The translations under genes were made by a program, and so were the position numbers. The notes beneath the pieces were generated by a model that saw only the letters and a program-made list of their open reading frames with translations, was not told the origin of the DNA and ran no database searches. From contig MVGU01001487.1 in NCBI GenBank assembly GCA_002005505.1, positions 27,501 to 52,500 of the forward strand: a stretch of DNA of 25,000 nucleotides, written 5' to 3'. The stretch comes from Botryococcus braunii. Lineage: Eukaryota > Chlorophyta > Trebouxiophyceae. Positions 1 to 10,265 of the stretch are shown piece after piece; the first letter of the stretch is position 1; every line of letters starts with the position of its first letter.

Positions 1-97
1 CTTGAGCCATGCTTCCGCACATGCATTACCCTCCCTCGGTTTTATGTTCTTCACCCTCACACAGGTTTATACATGTCCCGCCTCCTGGGCAGTACAA

Positions 98-198
98 GGT
101 TCACCCTGAAGCCCTCTTGGGTCACCTCGAAGGGCTCCTGGGTCACCCTGAAGCCCTCTTGGGTCACTTCGAAGCCCTCCTGGGTCACCCTGAAGCCG
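98..198. repeat. 21-bp tandem array (4.8 units)
   Basis: Five successive 21-bp units begin at 98, 119, 140, 161 and 182, with consensus GGGTCACCCTGAAGCCCTCT plus T. The unit is a whole number of codons, so every frame keeps a 7-residue repeat (plus strand LGHPEAL-like, minus strand RVTQEGF-like). An open frame crosses it on both strands, but nothing outside the array shows which strand, if any, is coding. It is most simply a minisatellite. Confidence 0.85.
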
Positions 199-643
199 TG
201 ATCGCCGACACCGATCCATTTTCCCACTTCCATACTCCAATGTCTCCATGTTCGAGCCCCGGACCCTGTCACGCTTTAAGATTAACATGCCTGACTTGGG
301 TGTGAACCTCCATCCAATACCCCTTTTTAACCCTAAACCCAAACAACCCTCCCAGGTGTCTCTGGTGTAAGCCCTGCCGATCTCTAATTATCCTGGAAAT
401 AGGCCCAGCTCTCAACCCCCCGGCCTCCTTTGCGCGCCCCCCTACCCCCCCCCCCTGGCCGGCCACGTGCCCCCGCAAGGGGCGGACGGGGGTAGCGCTC
501 CTGCAGCAGCGTCGTTCTGGCAGGGTTGCCGATCAGCGGAGCGGCCTCAAATGGTTCGTAGATGTGGCCTGACGCATCCAGTAGCCCTTGGGGAGCGACA
601 CCGCAGCGCGCAGACTGGGGGTCTTGCCCGGACATGGGTTCCT
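199..643. other. no gene recognised; spacer between the two 21-bp arrays
   Basis: C-rich stretches occur around 405-465. Open frames exist in several registers but none has recognisable protein content or clean splice signals. One CCCTAAACCC at about 331-340 resembles 1.4 units of a plant-type telomere repeat and is too short to mean anything. Confidence 0.5.
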
Positions 644-769
644 GGTTTTGCCAGAGTCTGTGGGGGTTTTGCCAGAGTTTGCAGAGAGTTTGCCAGAGCT
701 TGGATGGCTTTTGCGAAAGTGCGTTGAGGTTTTGCCAGAGGTCGAAGGCGTTTTGCCAGCATGCTGGAG
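644..769. repeat. second 21-bp tandem array (6 units)
   Basis: Six 21-bp units start at 644, 665, 686, 707, 728 and 749, each built on GGTTTTGCCAGAG followed by eight variable bases. The sequence is unrelated to the array at 98-198 but has the same period. All frames become 7-residue repeats (GFARVCG-like, VLPE-like and FCQSL-like on plus; SGKTPTD-like on minus). The presumed start codon of the next gene (761) lies inside the last unit. In that frame unit 4 ends in TGA (725-727), which separates it from an upstream in-frame open stretch at 467-724. Confidence 0.85.
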
Positions 770-1333
770 ACGAACGGGGGGAGTGGGACTGGGGGCTTGT
801 GCAGGAGGCTCGCCCCGCTGCACGGCACGTATCTGCTCCCCAACTTCCTGCACCACATGCTGCGGCGCTCGGTGCTGGTCCCCTGGCTGGTGCGCCGCGG
901 GAGCGAGCTGGCGCAGGCCTTTGGCCGGTCCCGCAAGTTCGTGGAGCGCAACAAGTGGCTGGGAGGGCCGGCCTGCTGGCAACCCAACGCGGGACCCGGT
1001 CCCTGCGAGACCATCCTGGAAATGCAGGACACCGGCCTCATACAGGCGCTGTCCCGCAAGCAATCCTTCCAGCTTCTGGACAACAGCAGACCGCCGACGT
1101 TGGACGAGAATGGGGACCCTGGGTACCCGCAAAGGGTCCCCCCTCCCAGCGTTCCCAGCAGGAGCAGAAGGGTCCCCGGGGGACTATCTCTGGCGGTCTT
1201 GGACGCCAAGGCGAGTTTGAAAGCTGCCGGCGTGTCTGGTGTGAGGGTCCAATGCCGGGAACACCCGCCCCCGGTGGACTGGGAGGGAGCCGCCCGCCAG
1301 CGGGCCCTCAACTCCGCAGCTGTTCTCTCACAG
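761..1333 (+). CDS. hypothetical protein, first coding-like exon of an unrecognised gene
   Basis: From ATG 761 the frame is open for 191 codons to a plausible donor CAG|GTGGGC after 1333 (phase 0). Codon choice is strongly biased: third positions are mostly C or G from 800 to 1120 (CTG, GTG, CGC, AAG, TTC), which favours this strand and frame over the overlapping open frames. The protein has a basic amphipathic part (FLHHMLRRSVLVPWLVRRG, about residues 31-50), then FGRSRKFVERNKWLGG and ETILEMQDTG; after residue ~125 it is Pro/Arg/Ser-rich and less convincing. An acceptor-like TTGTGCAG|GAGG at 804 means the true start may be further upstream. Family unknown. Its likely continuation is the stretch at 2506-2722, which is in compatible phase. 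Confidence 0.45.
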
Positions 1334-1510
1334 GTGGGCACGAGAGTTTTTCACAGGATGGCCCCACCTGGTCGAGTTGTCTGGTTGTCTGCTGCAGCAA
1401 GTTTTTGCTGGGCGCTGGCTCTTTCGGGCTCCCCCTGAACCCGTCTTGGGCCTCCTGAGTATCGCGTGGGCGGGTACCTTCACGGCCCGCACGTGCATGC
1501 AGGGGCATGT

Positions 1511-1744
<234 letters not shown>

Positions 1745-2505
1745 TGGTGTGGATATCATCTCGGGATCCGGAACTATCTGGGCAAATTTTCACGAGTTAC
1801 GCCAAAGCAGGACTCAGGGTTTTGTCCTTGACAACTGGCTGAATGGCATCGCAGGTGCCTAAAGACGTGCCCCCTAGCTGCCCCCCCCCCCCCGCTCCCC
1901 GGCACAACCCTCCTCCCCAAACACGTGGAAAAAATGGTGTTGCAATCAGAGGGTTTGAACGGTAGTCTGTCCGCCCCGTTTTAAATGAATGCATTAAGCA
2001 TTTGTGCGGTGGCTGACTGATACATGAATACGTGGGGCGGGGTGCATTGTGCATTCCTCATCTGGACGTGTCTGGAATGAGGTCATGCTCTATGCCCACG
2101 ACTTGATTTGCCCAAAACTTGAAAGTCAATTTTCTCCTCGGACCATGTCCCCGTATGGAAAAACACGGAACAGACTTACCAATAAATAATAAATAATTTA
2201 TATAAATAAAAATACCGTTCTGGCCATAATAGGTGTCCAACAGTTATTTCAAAATTCTGGCCAATAATTAGTAATAATCCGTTTTCCCACCAGGCAGGGG
2301 AAATTTTTTAGCATTTTTGGTGCCCAAACAGTTTTATGACATCAATTATGGCCGGTACAGTTATATAAACGATTATATTTTTTTTTTTCTTGCGCTATGG
2401 CATGTGGGTTCAATCAGCGGACCGTTCCAGGAGCATGCTCTGCATGTTCTTGGGGATATGCCGAGCTGTGCGGAGGGGAGCTGAGAGGGGGGGGGGGGAG
2501 AGCAG
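1745..2505. other. presumed intron or spacer, no gene recognised
   Basis: The stretch is AT-rich around 2160-2400, with a C12-type run near 1882 and a T-rich run near 2380. Just before the next coding-like stretch is a G run (2487-2498). That means the acceptor AGCAG at 2501-2505 has a purine-rich rather than pyrimidine-rich lead, which is weak for a 3' splice site. Confidence 0.4.
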
Positions 2506-2722
2506 GCGATGGTGCTGCTGGGGGCGGCTTCGGCAGGTTACATGCTGGATAGCAATCGTCGAATGCAGGGGCAGCTGCAGCAGGGCCAGGCGGTGCTGTT
2601 CCCCGCATATTCCGGGGCCTTCTTGCCTGAGGCGGTGCGGGAGGCCCCCTCTGGGCTCCCACGAGACGGGAACCTGGATCCCGCAGACGAGACAGTCCCG
2701 GGCCTGGAAGACCAACGCGAGG
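2506..2722 (+). CDS. hypothetical protein, second coding-like exon of the unrecognised gene
   Basis: The frame is open from GCG ATG (2506/2509) to a good donor GCGAGG|GTGAGT after 2722 (72 codons plus one base). Codon bias matches the 761-1333 exon. The protein opens with a short hydrophobic stretch (MVLLGAASAGYML), then RRMQGQLQQGQAVLFPAYSG and a Pro/Asp/Glu-rich end. If it is spliced to the phase-0 donor at 1333 the frame is kept. Alternatively ATG 2509 starts a separate small protein, because an in-frame TGA sits at 2482 and the acceptor at 2505 is poor. No family recognised. Confidence 0.45.
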
Positions 2723-3651
2723 GTGAGTGGCACCGCTCATGGCTGGACCGTGCGCGGTAGCATGTAATGGAAACGTAACATGTCGATCGCCTTTCAGCAT
2801 GTGTCATCATGTGCTATCACCATGTGTGTCCATGGCGCCTGGCTTCGGTGTACCAGCATGTAGGCTAGCGCCATTTGCAGTGAGGGTATGCTACACAGTC
2901 GTCCATTTTAAGGAAACGTGCTGTAGGCCCATCCCACCAATTCTGCTGATCTGAGTATGTCGCACATGATTGGGTCAAGCGAGTGGGGAATATCGAGAAC
3001 GGTTTATGGTACAGGACGTGTCGCCTAATACTGCTCACATACCAGCGTAACTCATAGCATCGTACCGCCCACGGATTTGCTGTCCGTGTGTCGGGTGGGT
3101 CTGCCCTGAGTGACAAAAACTTGGTTTTTTGTGCAAATATAGCTGGGCGGTCACACTGGTGTTCCCCGAACAACTGCTCGATGTTGCAGCGATTGCGAGT
3201 TGTCAAGAGTTGGAGAAAGAGGCCCTGGGCACCCGCGCGGGGGGGGGGGGGGTTGGGGGAGTGTGGAGGCGGGAACTATATGATAGCATACGGCGTTCAG
3301 TCGCACATACAAGACAAACCCTGCTGTTCAGCCAAAGATAGTCGGGCCAATTAATTTCTGCCACACAGCCATGGTTTTTCTGTTTTTTTCCCTTTTTTTT
3401 TCCTTTTTTTGGGGGGGGGGGGGAGGGCTGGCTGTAGGTTTGCGTCTGTGCAATGGGGAGTTTGATACACAACAATTCAAACAAATTTACAAACGACGTC
3501 GGGGTCGGTATCCAAGAATATCTTCTTGGATCAGGGGGCCACTGCATGGGATCCTCGTAAATGAATCTGGCGGTAATGAGGGTGAGATTTTCCTGAGCTT
3601 CAACTTCTGTATGAATGAATCTGACGGTCTGGTGGGGGACGGATTCGCAGA
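2723..3651. other. presumed intron, with homopolymer runs
   Basis: No convincing exon. It contains a G14 run (3239-3252) and a T-rich block running into G13 (3371-3423). Open frames here mostly cross these runs and look non-coding. Confidence 0.4.
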
Positions 3652-3776
3652 TGACTCAACCGGGAAGCCGAGGAGAGCTGCACCTGCTGGGCGGAAAAGA
3701 CCGGATACAGTTCGTGTGTCCCGCTCTAGAAGCACCAGAGCTCCTACATCAAAATCTCGAAGGGGTCGTGGCTAGA
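3652..3776 (+). CDS. possible terminal exon of the unrecognised gene
   Basis: An acceptor-like TTCGCAG precedes ATGACTCAACC at about 3651. Splicing from the phase-1 donor at 2722 gives a basic, Ser/Arg-rich tail (RKRPDTVRVSRSRS region) ending at TAG near 3775. The alternative in-frame reading from the ATG gives a different 50-residue open frame ending at TAA 3801-3803 (HLLGGKDRIQFVCPALEAPE region). I cannot choose between them; the phase argument favours the first, if the 2506-2722 exon is real. Confidence 0.25.
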
Positions 3777-3803
3777 TTGCCTAAGAGCACACGTGGAAAA
3801 TAA

Positions 3804-4250
3804 AGTGGCCAGTCCATCAAAATCTCAAACGAGTTATCGCTAGGATTCCTACGAGTTGTCGGACCCCAAACCCGTCCCATCTTGTATCAATAGCCTCGAA
3901 CGGGTGGTAGAAGGGTTTTCCTGATAGGCACATGAACATAAGTTGACTTGGGATTGAGTCTCTTTGCTGCTTATGAAGTGTAGGAAGGTTGCAAGTAGAC
4001 TACTGAGTTGCGCTGCCAGAACCGCTGTTTTTAGTCTCGTGCACCTCATTAACTGATGAGCATCCCGTGTAAACGATCCAGTCGCAGCTTTGATTTGCTG
4101 GCTCAGCTTGGCATGTTGCTATCCCACTTGTACTGTTGCCAATGCACGCCTGAAGTACAAGTGTTCCAGGCCTGAATTATGGACGCAAAAAACTGGAGGG
4201 CCCTTGCAGCACAGTGACATTACAAGACTCGGAGGGCAACGACAGCTCTG
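3804..4250. other. no gene recognised
   Basis: Mixed-composition sequence with no long open frame of protein-like content. An AAATAAAG at about 3797-3804 could be part of a 3' end for the gene to the left. Confidence 0.4.
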
Positions 4251-4690
4251 CACTCACGGCTGCTGCCAACATGCTGTACTATCAAGCTAGCTGTGCGCTG
4301 ACGGTTGGTGCAAACACACAGAACAACTAAGCCTGCTGTGCGCACCCGGGTTGTTGCCAACACACAGTCATGCTGTGCGCTCACGGTTGGTGCCAACACA
4401 CAGTACAATCAAGCCACATGTCCACTCGCGGTTGGTGCCAGCATTGGTAGAATCCAGACAGCTATGCCCTCACGGTTGGTGCCAACACACGGTACAATCA
4501 AGACAGCTGGGTGCTCCCTGTTGGTGCCAACAGCGGTACGATCAAGACAGCTGTGTGCTCACGGTTGGTGCCAACAACGGCACAATCAAGACAGCCGAGT
4601 GCTCGCGGTTGGTGCCAACAAACGCCACAATCAAGACAGCTGTACGCTCACGATTGGCGCCAACGCACAGTACAGTTGCTGGACGACCGG
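4251..4690. repeat. 44-45 bp minisatellite with palindromic core (about 10 copies)
   Basis: The core GTTGGTGCCAAC recurs with starts (counted at GGTTGG or its variant) near 4303, 4349, 4385, 4430, 4474, 4519, 4563, 4607 and 4652, plus a degenerate first copy near 4255. Spacing is mostly 44-46 bp, with one 36-bp unit. Typical unit: CAATCAAGACAGCTGTGTGC followed by TCACGGTTGGTGCCAACA and a few variable bases. The core is itself an inverted repeat (GTTGG-TG-CCAAC). Because 44/45 alternates, frames shift between units, so the array is not a protein repeat. Confidence 0.9.
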
Positions 4691-5210
4691 GGTGCTCCTC
4701 ACACATTGCATGCAGTAGTGTTTCACTCAAAGGCCCTGGGTGGGGGTAGCAGGTATTTTCAAAAGACTCTGCCAGGAATGCCGGGAACGCCGTAGACAGA
4801 TGGCAGCACAGAATGGTGCAAGTGTACAGTAAGCGTTCTGATGTGATCAAATTCCCTGATGAAATCATGACCAGCTCTCAAGAGACTCACAAGCACATGA
4901 AGCATGAAGCATTAACTGCAAGGAGAAGCTGGAAAGACGCATGCACCCAACTCAATACAATGTCCAAAATCAAACCACCACCTATGCCGAACAAATCTGT
5001 GGTGACAGTACCAACACTACCCGCCCCACGTTCGCCGACAAAACAAACGCAACAAGGCGCTAAATGTCTCAACGAGCAATTGTCTGGCCTTCTGAGAGCC
5101 TCTACTTACCAAAACAACAGACCATGTCCACTAAACGCAACTCTGCCTCCAGCCAAGGGCTGCGCCTCCTCAAGACAACAAAGCATGGTCTGTGCATTCA
5201 TCACAAACAG
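4691..5210. other. no gene recognised; open frame of doubtful status
   Basis: A 201-codon plus-strand open frame (4813-5418) covers this stretch and the duplication to its right. Its composition (Ser/Thr/Pro/Asn/Lys-rich, no domain), lack of codon bias and passage through two duplicate copies in different frames argue against a real gene. Confidence 0.4.
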
Positions 5211-5446
5211 CCAAATATCACTAGCCCCATTCTCCCCCTTCAATGCCAAGGCCTGGCTTTCAAAACACGTTTCTTATGGATGCGTTCGCAAATTCTATGA
5301 CATATTACCCCTTCAGTTTATGAAAAGACCAAATATCACTAGCCCCATTCTCCCCCTTCAACGCCATGGCCTGGCTTTCAAAACACGTTTCTTATGGATG
5401 CGTTCGCAAATTCTATGACATATTACCCCTTCAGTTCATGAAAAGG
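5211..5446. repeat. 118-bp tandem duplication
   Basis: CCAAATATCACTAGCCCCAT begins copy 1 at 5211 and copy 2 at 5329, and the copies are nearly identical to the end (a few substitutions such as AATGCCAAGG versus AACGCCATGG). A smaller duplication of GAAAAGGCCAAGTTATA follows immediately at about 5441-5475. High identity implies a recent event. The 118-bp period is not a multiple of three. Confidence 0.9.
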
Positions 5447-5475
5447 CCAAGTTATACGAAAAGGCCAAGTTATAT

Positions 5476-6301
5476 GACCCACCGCAGCGCATGAAAAGCC
5501 AAACAAACCATGCAGGGCCGATCTGCCTGATACCCAGTGACATGGCAACGATGAGCCAACATCCGCCAGCGATAGGCAGCAACTGGCACAATGGACGCAT
5601 TGCCCATGCAAAACAACACGCAGAACGTATGCGGATTCCGTCCGTTGCACTATTCGATCAATAGGGTCGGCCACCCCAACCACCAGATGGCCCTCCGGCT
5701 GACACAGCCCGGTAGCCTGCACATCCCCACACAGGCCTCCCAATCAGTTAATGACCGAAAGGGTGTTAAAATCCATCTGTCACAATGACCAGACGCGTCT
5801 GTCTGCCAACATATCATCCATCCCCTCTAAACCAGTTCCACTCTTCAAAGGATCAAAAGCCTTCGGCGGAAGGCACAAATCGGAGGTAACGATGCCCACA
5901 GATCTCCCCTGACCTGGAATGCAGTGCCATTTCTCAGCAGCGCAGCTCATCCTATTTGGCCATACTTGGCACGCCTGAGAACTGGCGAAACATCCAAGAC
6001 CAGAAACATACAGACGGATCTCACGGAATGGGACGCTGGGTGTTTAGACACCCCTGGCAAGACCTTCAAAGGGCCGGCCTGGACTCCAGGCAAGAAAATC
6101 CAGACCCAAACCCCTGCAAAATAGAAAGGCCTAAACAGGGTGGGACAGCCACTCGTAGGAACCTGATCATGAGAGGCCCATCAGAACAATTCAGGCATGG
6201 CTTACACTTCACACTCTTCCACTCTACTTTTTCTTCCGCTCCACTTTTATCCACTTTACTCACTCCCACTTGCAATTTTTTCTAATCCACGCATAGCTTA
6301 C
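5476..6301. other. no confirmed gene; possible 3' part of the KH gene
   Basis: The KH gene on the minus strand has a donor at 6301/6302 and must continue to the left. One candidate acceptor on the minus strand (TTTTGCAG|GGGTTTGG, near 6116) is phase-compatible and opens about 60 codons, but these do not resemble a KH domain. I see no third KH domain here. Confidence 0.35.
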
Positions 6302-8134
6302 CTCCAGATGCAAGGTGAGGCAGGCAGGGAGGGGCACCCCCAGGGCGCTCCTTGGGCGGATTGTCCCGGATCTGCCTAGCAACCAGCCTGAGAGCGTGAC
6401 TCAGCTGATCTCCATTACCAGACAACTGAACCACTCGGTCATTTGACAGCGCGCAGGCAGGGAGTTCCTCGGGCGGAAGAATCTTGATGTGAGCACCAGA
6501 GGCCTCGCGGATGTCCTTTATAATTTTGCCGGCCCTGTCACCCCACGCAAGCATGCTAAGGCACACAGGACCATGGCTTCCTCCGACACGCAACCCACAG
6601 CAATCTCCTCCGATCTTCCTTTTCTTTGAAGGTTGAAAGATGAAACCTTCCCATTCTTTGAAGGTTGAAAGTTAAAACGAGGACTCTCCCACTCACACGT
6701 GATGATGTCTACAGTCAACCCGTGAGTTACCCAGGGGCTGCACCACGTGATAACAAAATAATGCATGTGTACAACCCCACGCCCCGTGTTTCTTAACACC
6801 ATGAAATGTGACTTATAATCAGTTTATGCAGTTACAGATTAGGTGTGGTTTTCCCTGGAAGGGTACGCACTTTCCAATGATGCATCCAGCCTGTGTGTGG
6901 CAAACGAGGAGGCGTGTTACATGGGGCGTTACAGTCCCCGGTGCGAGTTTTTGTGCCTCAGCTTCTTCATGCTCCATGAGCCTCTTGTGGACGGAGAATA
7001 AGGCATTCTGCAGTTTGAATGACAAATGTTCCCCCCATGTGGTCAGTGTTCAAGCTGAAAATGTTTCTGGCCGTTTGGCTTTTAATATTAGCAGGAGCTT
7101 TTAATATTGCAGTAGCAAGAGAAAGTGACTGTTACAGCCCCTGGTGGTAATGGCATGGCGAATTGTCCCCAGCCACCAAGTACAGTACAGTCGGGTGTAA
7201 GCAAGTCGGGCTGAAATGTTGGCTGGATGCGCACAGCCTGCAGATAGGAAATGTTTGGAAAACACTTCACTCCTGAGTGAGAACGGCCCGCTGCAGTAAG
7301 AGAACGCTTACCTGAGCAGCATTCCAATCACCTCCAGCAAGGCTCGGCGAAGAAATAACAATCACCCGCTCATCACAACCAGGAACGCCATCAACCACAC
7401 GTATGCGGCCGCCTGTTTCATCTCGAATAGTCTTAACAATAGTCCCGCCTTTCCCTATAATGGCACCAACCTGCAAGGAGAACAAAGAGACATGAAGCTC
7501 TGATCTGTACCAAGCGATCCTTCTGGCTTGTGCGTGATGATCACAAATGCACTTTGCACTAAAACGGATTCTACTGCATCTATAAGCATCCCTGAGCATG
7601 CAGGTCTAAAAGCACCAACCGCACGGGGCAGCAACCCACCTTTCGACCCGGCGCTAACAGCCGATACACGGTCTCAGACACAGGGCTGACCGGTGCACCG
7701 TGTGCTTGACGCTTGGTTTCAGGTGTTCCAGGAAGATCCTCTCCAACCCTCTTATGGGAGCCTGGAAAGGAAACCACAATTAATCTGAGAAATCTCTAGA
7801 TGACAGCATAGAACAAGAAGGCGATCTAATCCAACACGACCCCAGAAACAAGCTCTCCCGCGTGTAAGGCTAGTCACAGACACAGGATCCAGGCCTTAGG
7901 CCAATTTTATTACGCCACATCATCTCGCAACAGCAGGCCTAAATTATTGTTCGGGGGCCCTAGGCAAACAAGATATCTCAGCTCTTCCTTCCTTGCAAAG
8001 AAACAAACAACGCCCAATTCGCAAGAAGAAAACATCCTTAGCTCTATAGTAGGCCCACAGTCCTGAAACTCACCATTTGGAGGCTGCCCGTCCGCAGGGG
8101 GAGCTGCATATTGCTGCTGCTGGCCCGGATCCAT
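6302..8134 (-). CDS. KH-domain RNA-binding protein, HEN4/PCBP-like (3' end unresolved)
   Basis: Five exons on the minus strand: 8134-8074, 7761-7640, 7470-7312, 7007-6871 and 6534-6302, all with GT-AG introns and matching phases, giving about 237 residues before the next donor. Residues 1-47 are a Gln/Pro-rich leader. KH1 spans about 49-105, with YRLLAPGRKVGAIIGKGG and GxxG loop G67-K-G-G70. KH2 spans about 144-224, with TRLLVCHTQAGCIIG and a loop G159-K-A-G162 (Ala in place of the usual Gly), then IIKDIREASGAHIKILPPEE. Each KH domain is split by an intron at or next to the GxxG loop. Such proteins bind single-stranded C- or U-rich RNA and act in splicing, 3'-end choice or stability; the ILPPEELPACAL stretch is typical of the plant HEN4 group. 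The last exon ends in a Pro/Gly-rich stretch at a good donor (GGAG|GTAAGC), so the C-terminus lies further left and was not found. It is divergent from the Cgr1-like gene. Family certain, orthology uncertain. Confidence 0.85.
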
Positions 8135-8533
8135 CCTGAAGAATAATCAGCGGCACTGTCCTGCTGCCTCAACAGCGATTTGTTTGGCTCATGTGCCACA
8201 AATCATTGAAAGTGGTTCGCGATGTTTTCCGTGCTTGATCACCTTGTCGGCGCCCGAGGTCGGCACGCCACCCGAGCAAGGGAATTGTTGTGATACTTCG
8301 TCGGGCCGCGGCGGCTCGCTGCGGTACCATTTGTACTGCAGCGGTAGCTAGTCTCGAAGAAGAACTCGTTTACGAGGAAGCAACAAACTTTTAGATCCCA
8401 GATTACCCCCAAAAAATGTATGTGCTTCGTGCCAGCTGATAGTTTGTGAACTTGCCTGGAGTATTTTTATAAAGTGTTGTCGATTTGGATATTTTCAGAG
8501 CGGACAGCCGGCGTGAGCGCTTTTCATCTTTCG
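8135..8533. promoter_or_regulatory. divergent promoter region between the KH gene and the Cgr1-like gene
   Basis: 399 bp separate the two start codons, which point away from each other, so both promoters and 5' UTRs must fit here. No clear TATA box placed for either gene; a G+C-rich part (8245-8330) is followed by an A/T-richer part. Inferred from gene order only. Confidence 0.45.
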
Positions 8534-10265
8534 ATGGATCCATGGGTCCCACAGCAAGTCAAGGCTCCTACGATGCATGATTACCGGTAATATTTTGTCG
8601 CAAGTGGGGGATCAGCTGGGCTGATTGGTCAGTCAAACACACCATCGCTTCACTGCTACTGCGTATTCTACAATGATGACCTACTGCTCATTGTGCGGTG
8701 TTGTAGGTTCGCTGTAACAGGACCCAGGGGCTATAAATTGAGCCGAAAAAGAAAGCTTGAGGAGACAGATCTCGGGGTTGATCAACAGGTCGTTCGCCTG
8801 GACAACTTGTCATTCAGCTATAATGCAGCATTTGCAATGTTTTCCCCTGGAAATCTTGAATGTCGTTTTGGGTGTGTGGCTGCAGATGGTCATTGATAGT
8901 GGTGCGAATGAGAAGGATGTTCCCCGATCAGCAAAGAAAGCAAAACACAACATCGTGGGATTAGGGAAGGTAGGCAACCTCTTCTAGGATGTACCTTCCC
9001 TTGTCAAGTGTGTTCGTTCAAGAGCGAGACCTTAGCTACCGGGCTGGTAGCTGTGTTAATGCCAATTCCCTACAAAATGTTACACAGTTCTCCATCCCAA
9101 GCAAAGTGATGATTACACCCTTCGAGTAAACATGTTGTCCTTTTGTGTAAGCGGACATTGAAAGTCTGGTTGCATTGTCAGCTTGTCCATTGTATCATGT
9201 CTAACATCTTTACGCTCTTGGCACAGAGTTCCGGGCGACCTTGGAAAGAACCTGGGGAGAGGGCTGGGACGTTGCGCAATGCCAATCTGTCCACATCCTG
9301 GGAGACGAAGATGCAGCAAAAGGAGCAGCAAACAAAGTTTCGGGAGTTGAAACAGGCAGTTATTGAAGCCCGTCGACAAAAGTTGCAAGTGGGTTTTCCA
9401 GACGTTGAGTTTGCATTCCAGTTATAGTCATGCCCATAGTATCGAAATGTATCCCAGCTGGACCAGGGATTTAGAATGGTGAAGCAGACAGAGGGTTGCA
9501 CAATGCATCTGACTGAGTCCCAGTCCTTGGGCCCAAATAATCAAACGGGCACCCTCTCCGTGGCCACCTTTCTGGGAGAAGTACATTCAGGGGGAAGGCA
9601 TCTTGCACGGATTCCTTGTGCTTTGCTTGTTTGTGATGTGTGATTGTGCAATCCCCTCCCCATTTCACGCGTCATATAGGTGGTGTGCAACCCCCAATGA
9701 ATGTGCAGTCCCCCCAGTTTGAGGCCAAGCGGCGGTACATGCATGTGGGGGCATCCCTCCCCATATGGCAGAGGGATGCCCCTTGTTGTGCAGCGTGTAT
9801 CCAGCTATTCTCTCCCGGAGGGCGGCAGCTGGCATCCCTTTGCTGGCAGCTTCAATCATGACAGAGCAGAACCTTGTGCAGTGTCAGTCAGAGGAGTCTG
9901 CGCTGGTGTCTGATTGGTGGGACATTCTTGAGAAGCGTTCGAGGCGGGCGGATGTGGGCTGCGAGTTGTTGCATTCCATCCCTTCATGATTCCCGTTTTC
10001 TCTTTCTAGTTCCTGGAGAAGACTTTCTGGAATCCTTCTCTGCTCCATGCGTTGTCTCACCTGCTGCAGTCAGGAGCTGAAAGCAAAAGTGGTGCAGGGG
10101 ATCCGGAAGCAGAAGGAAGCTGCAAAAGCTCGAAAGCAGGAGAACAGAGAGAAGTCGCTGGTGACTCAGACCATTAGCAAGCCTGCAACGGTGAAGCGGA
10201 TGCTGAAGAGCAAGAAGGGTCGCAAGCTGCTCAGAAAGGCTGATGTCACCGTTGTCGAGCCCTAG
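8534..10265 (+). CDS. CGR1: CCDC86/Cgr1-type ribosome-biogenesis coiled-coil protein
   Basis: Five exons: 8534-8586, 8707-8788, 8886-8969, 9227-9388 and 10074-10265, giving 190 residues with every junction in phase. The diagnostic block is SGRPWKEPGERAG followed by LSTSWETKMQQKEQQTKF (residues ~75-112), then a long charged helix (ELKQAVIEARRQK and KVVQGIRKQKEAAKARKQEN), then ISKPATVKRMLKSKKGRKLL near the end. This is the order seen in yeast Cgr1 and animal CCDC86, which act in the nucleolus in processing pre-rRNA for the 60S subunit. The N-terminal 74 residues are basic and low in order (KLSRKRKLEE, RSAKKAKH) and carry likely nuclear or nucleolar targeting. Length fits the family (about 120-360). 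The donor after 8788 (CAG|GTCGTT) and that after 9388 (CAA|GTGGGT) are weak; the rest are good. Exon 1 is the least certain, chosen because it restores phase and supplies a start. Confidence 0.78.
9748..9782. repeat. 12-bp-arm inverted repeat in the Cgr1-like intron 4
   Basis: GGGGCATCCCTC (9748-9759) and its exact complement GAGGGATGCCCC (9771-9782) flank an 11-base loop. It would form a stable hairpin in the intron RNA. No target-site duplication seen. Confidence 0.8.

Noticed and set aside
331..340. Interstitial plant-type telomere repeat
   Set aside because: Only about 1.4 units (CCCTAAACCC); expected by chance.
533..1341. Long minus-strand open frames over the 761-1333 exon
   Set aside because: Third-position G/C bias fits the plus frame; the minus frames look like shadows rich in Arg, Pro, Gly and Ser.
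4251..4690. CRISPR-like array
   Set aside because: Units are head-to-tail copies with no unique spacers, in a eukaryotic context.
4813..5418. 201-codon plus-strand open frame
   Set aside because: No codon bias or domain; it reads through a 118-bp duplication in two different frames.
6282..6593. KH exon 5 read straight through to the stop just past its donor
   Set aside because: A strong donor (GGAG|GTAAGC) precedes the stop by a few codons, so the frame most likely splices on; intron retention remains possible.
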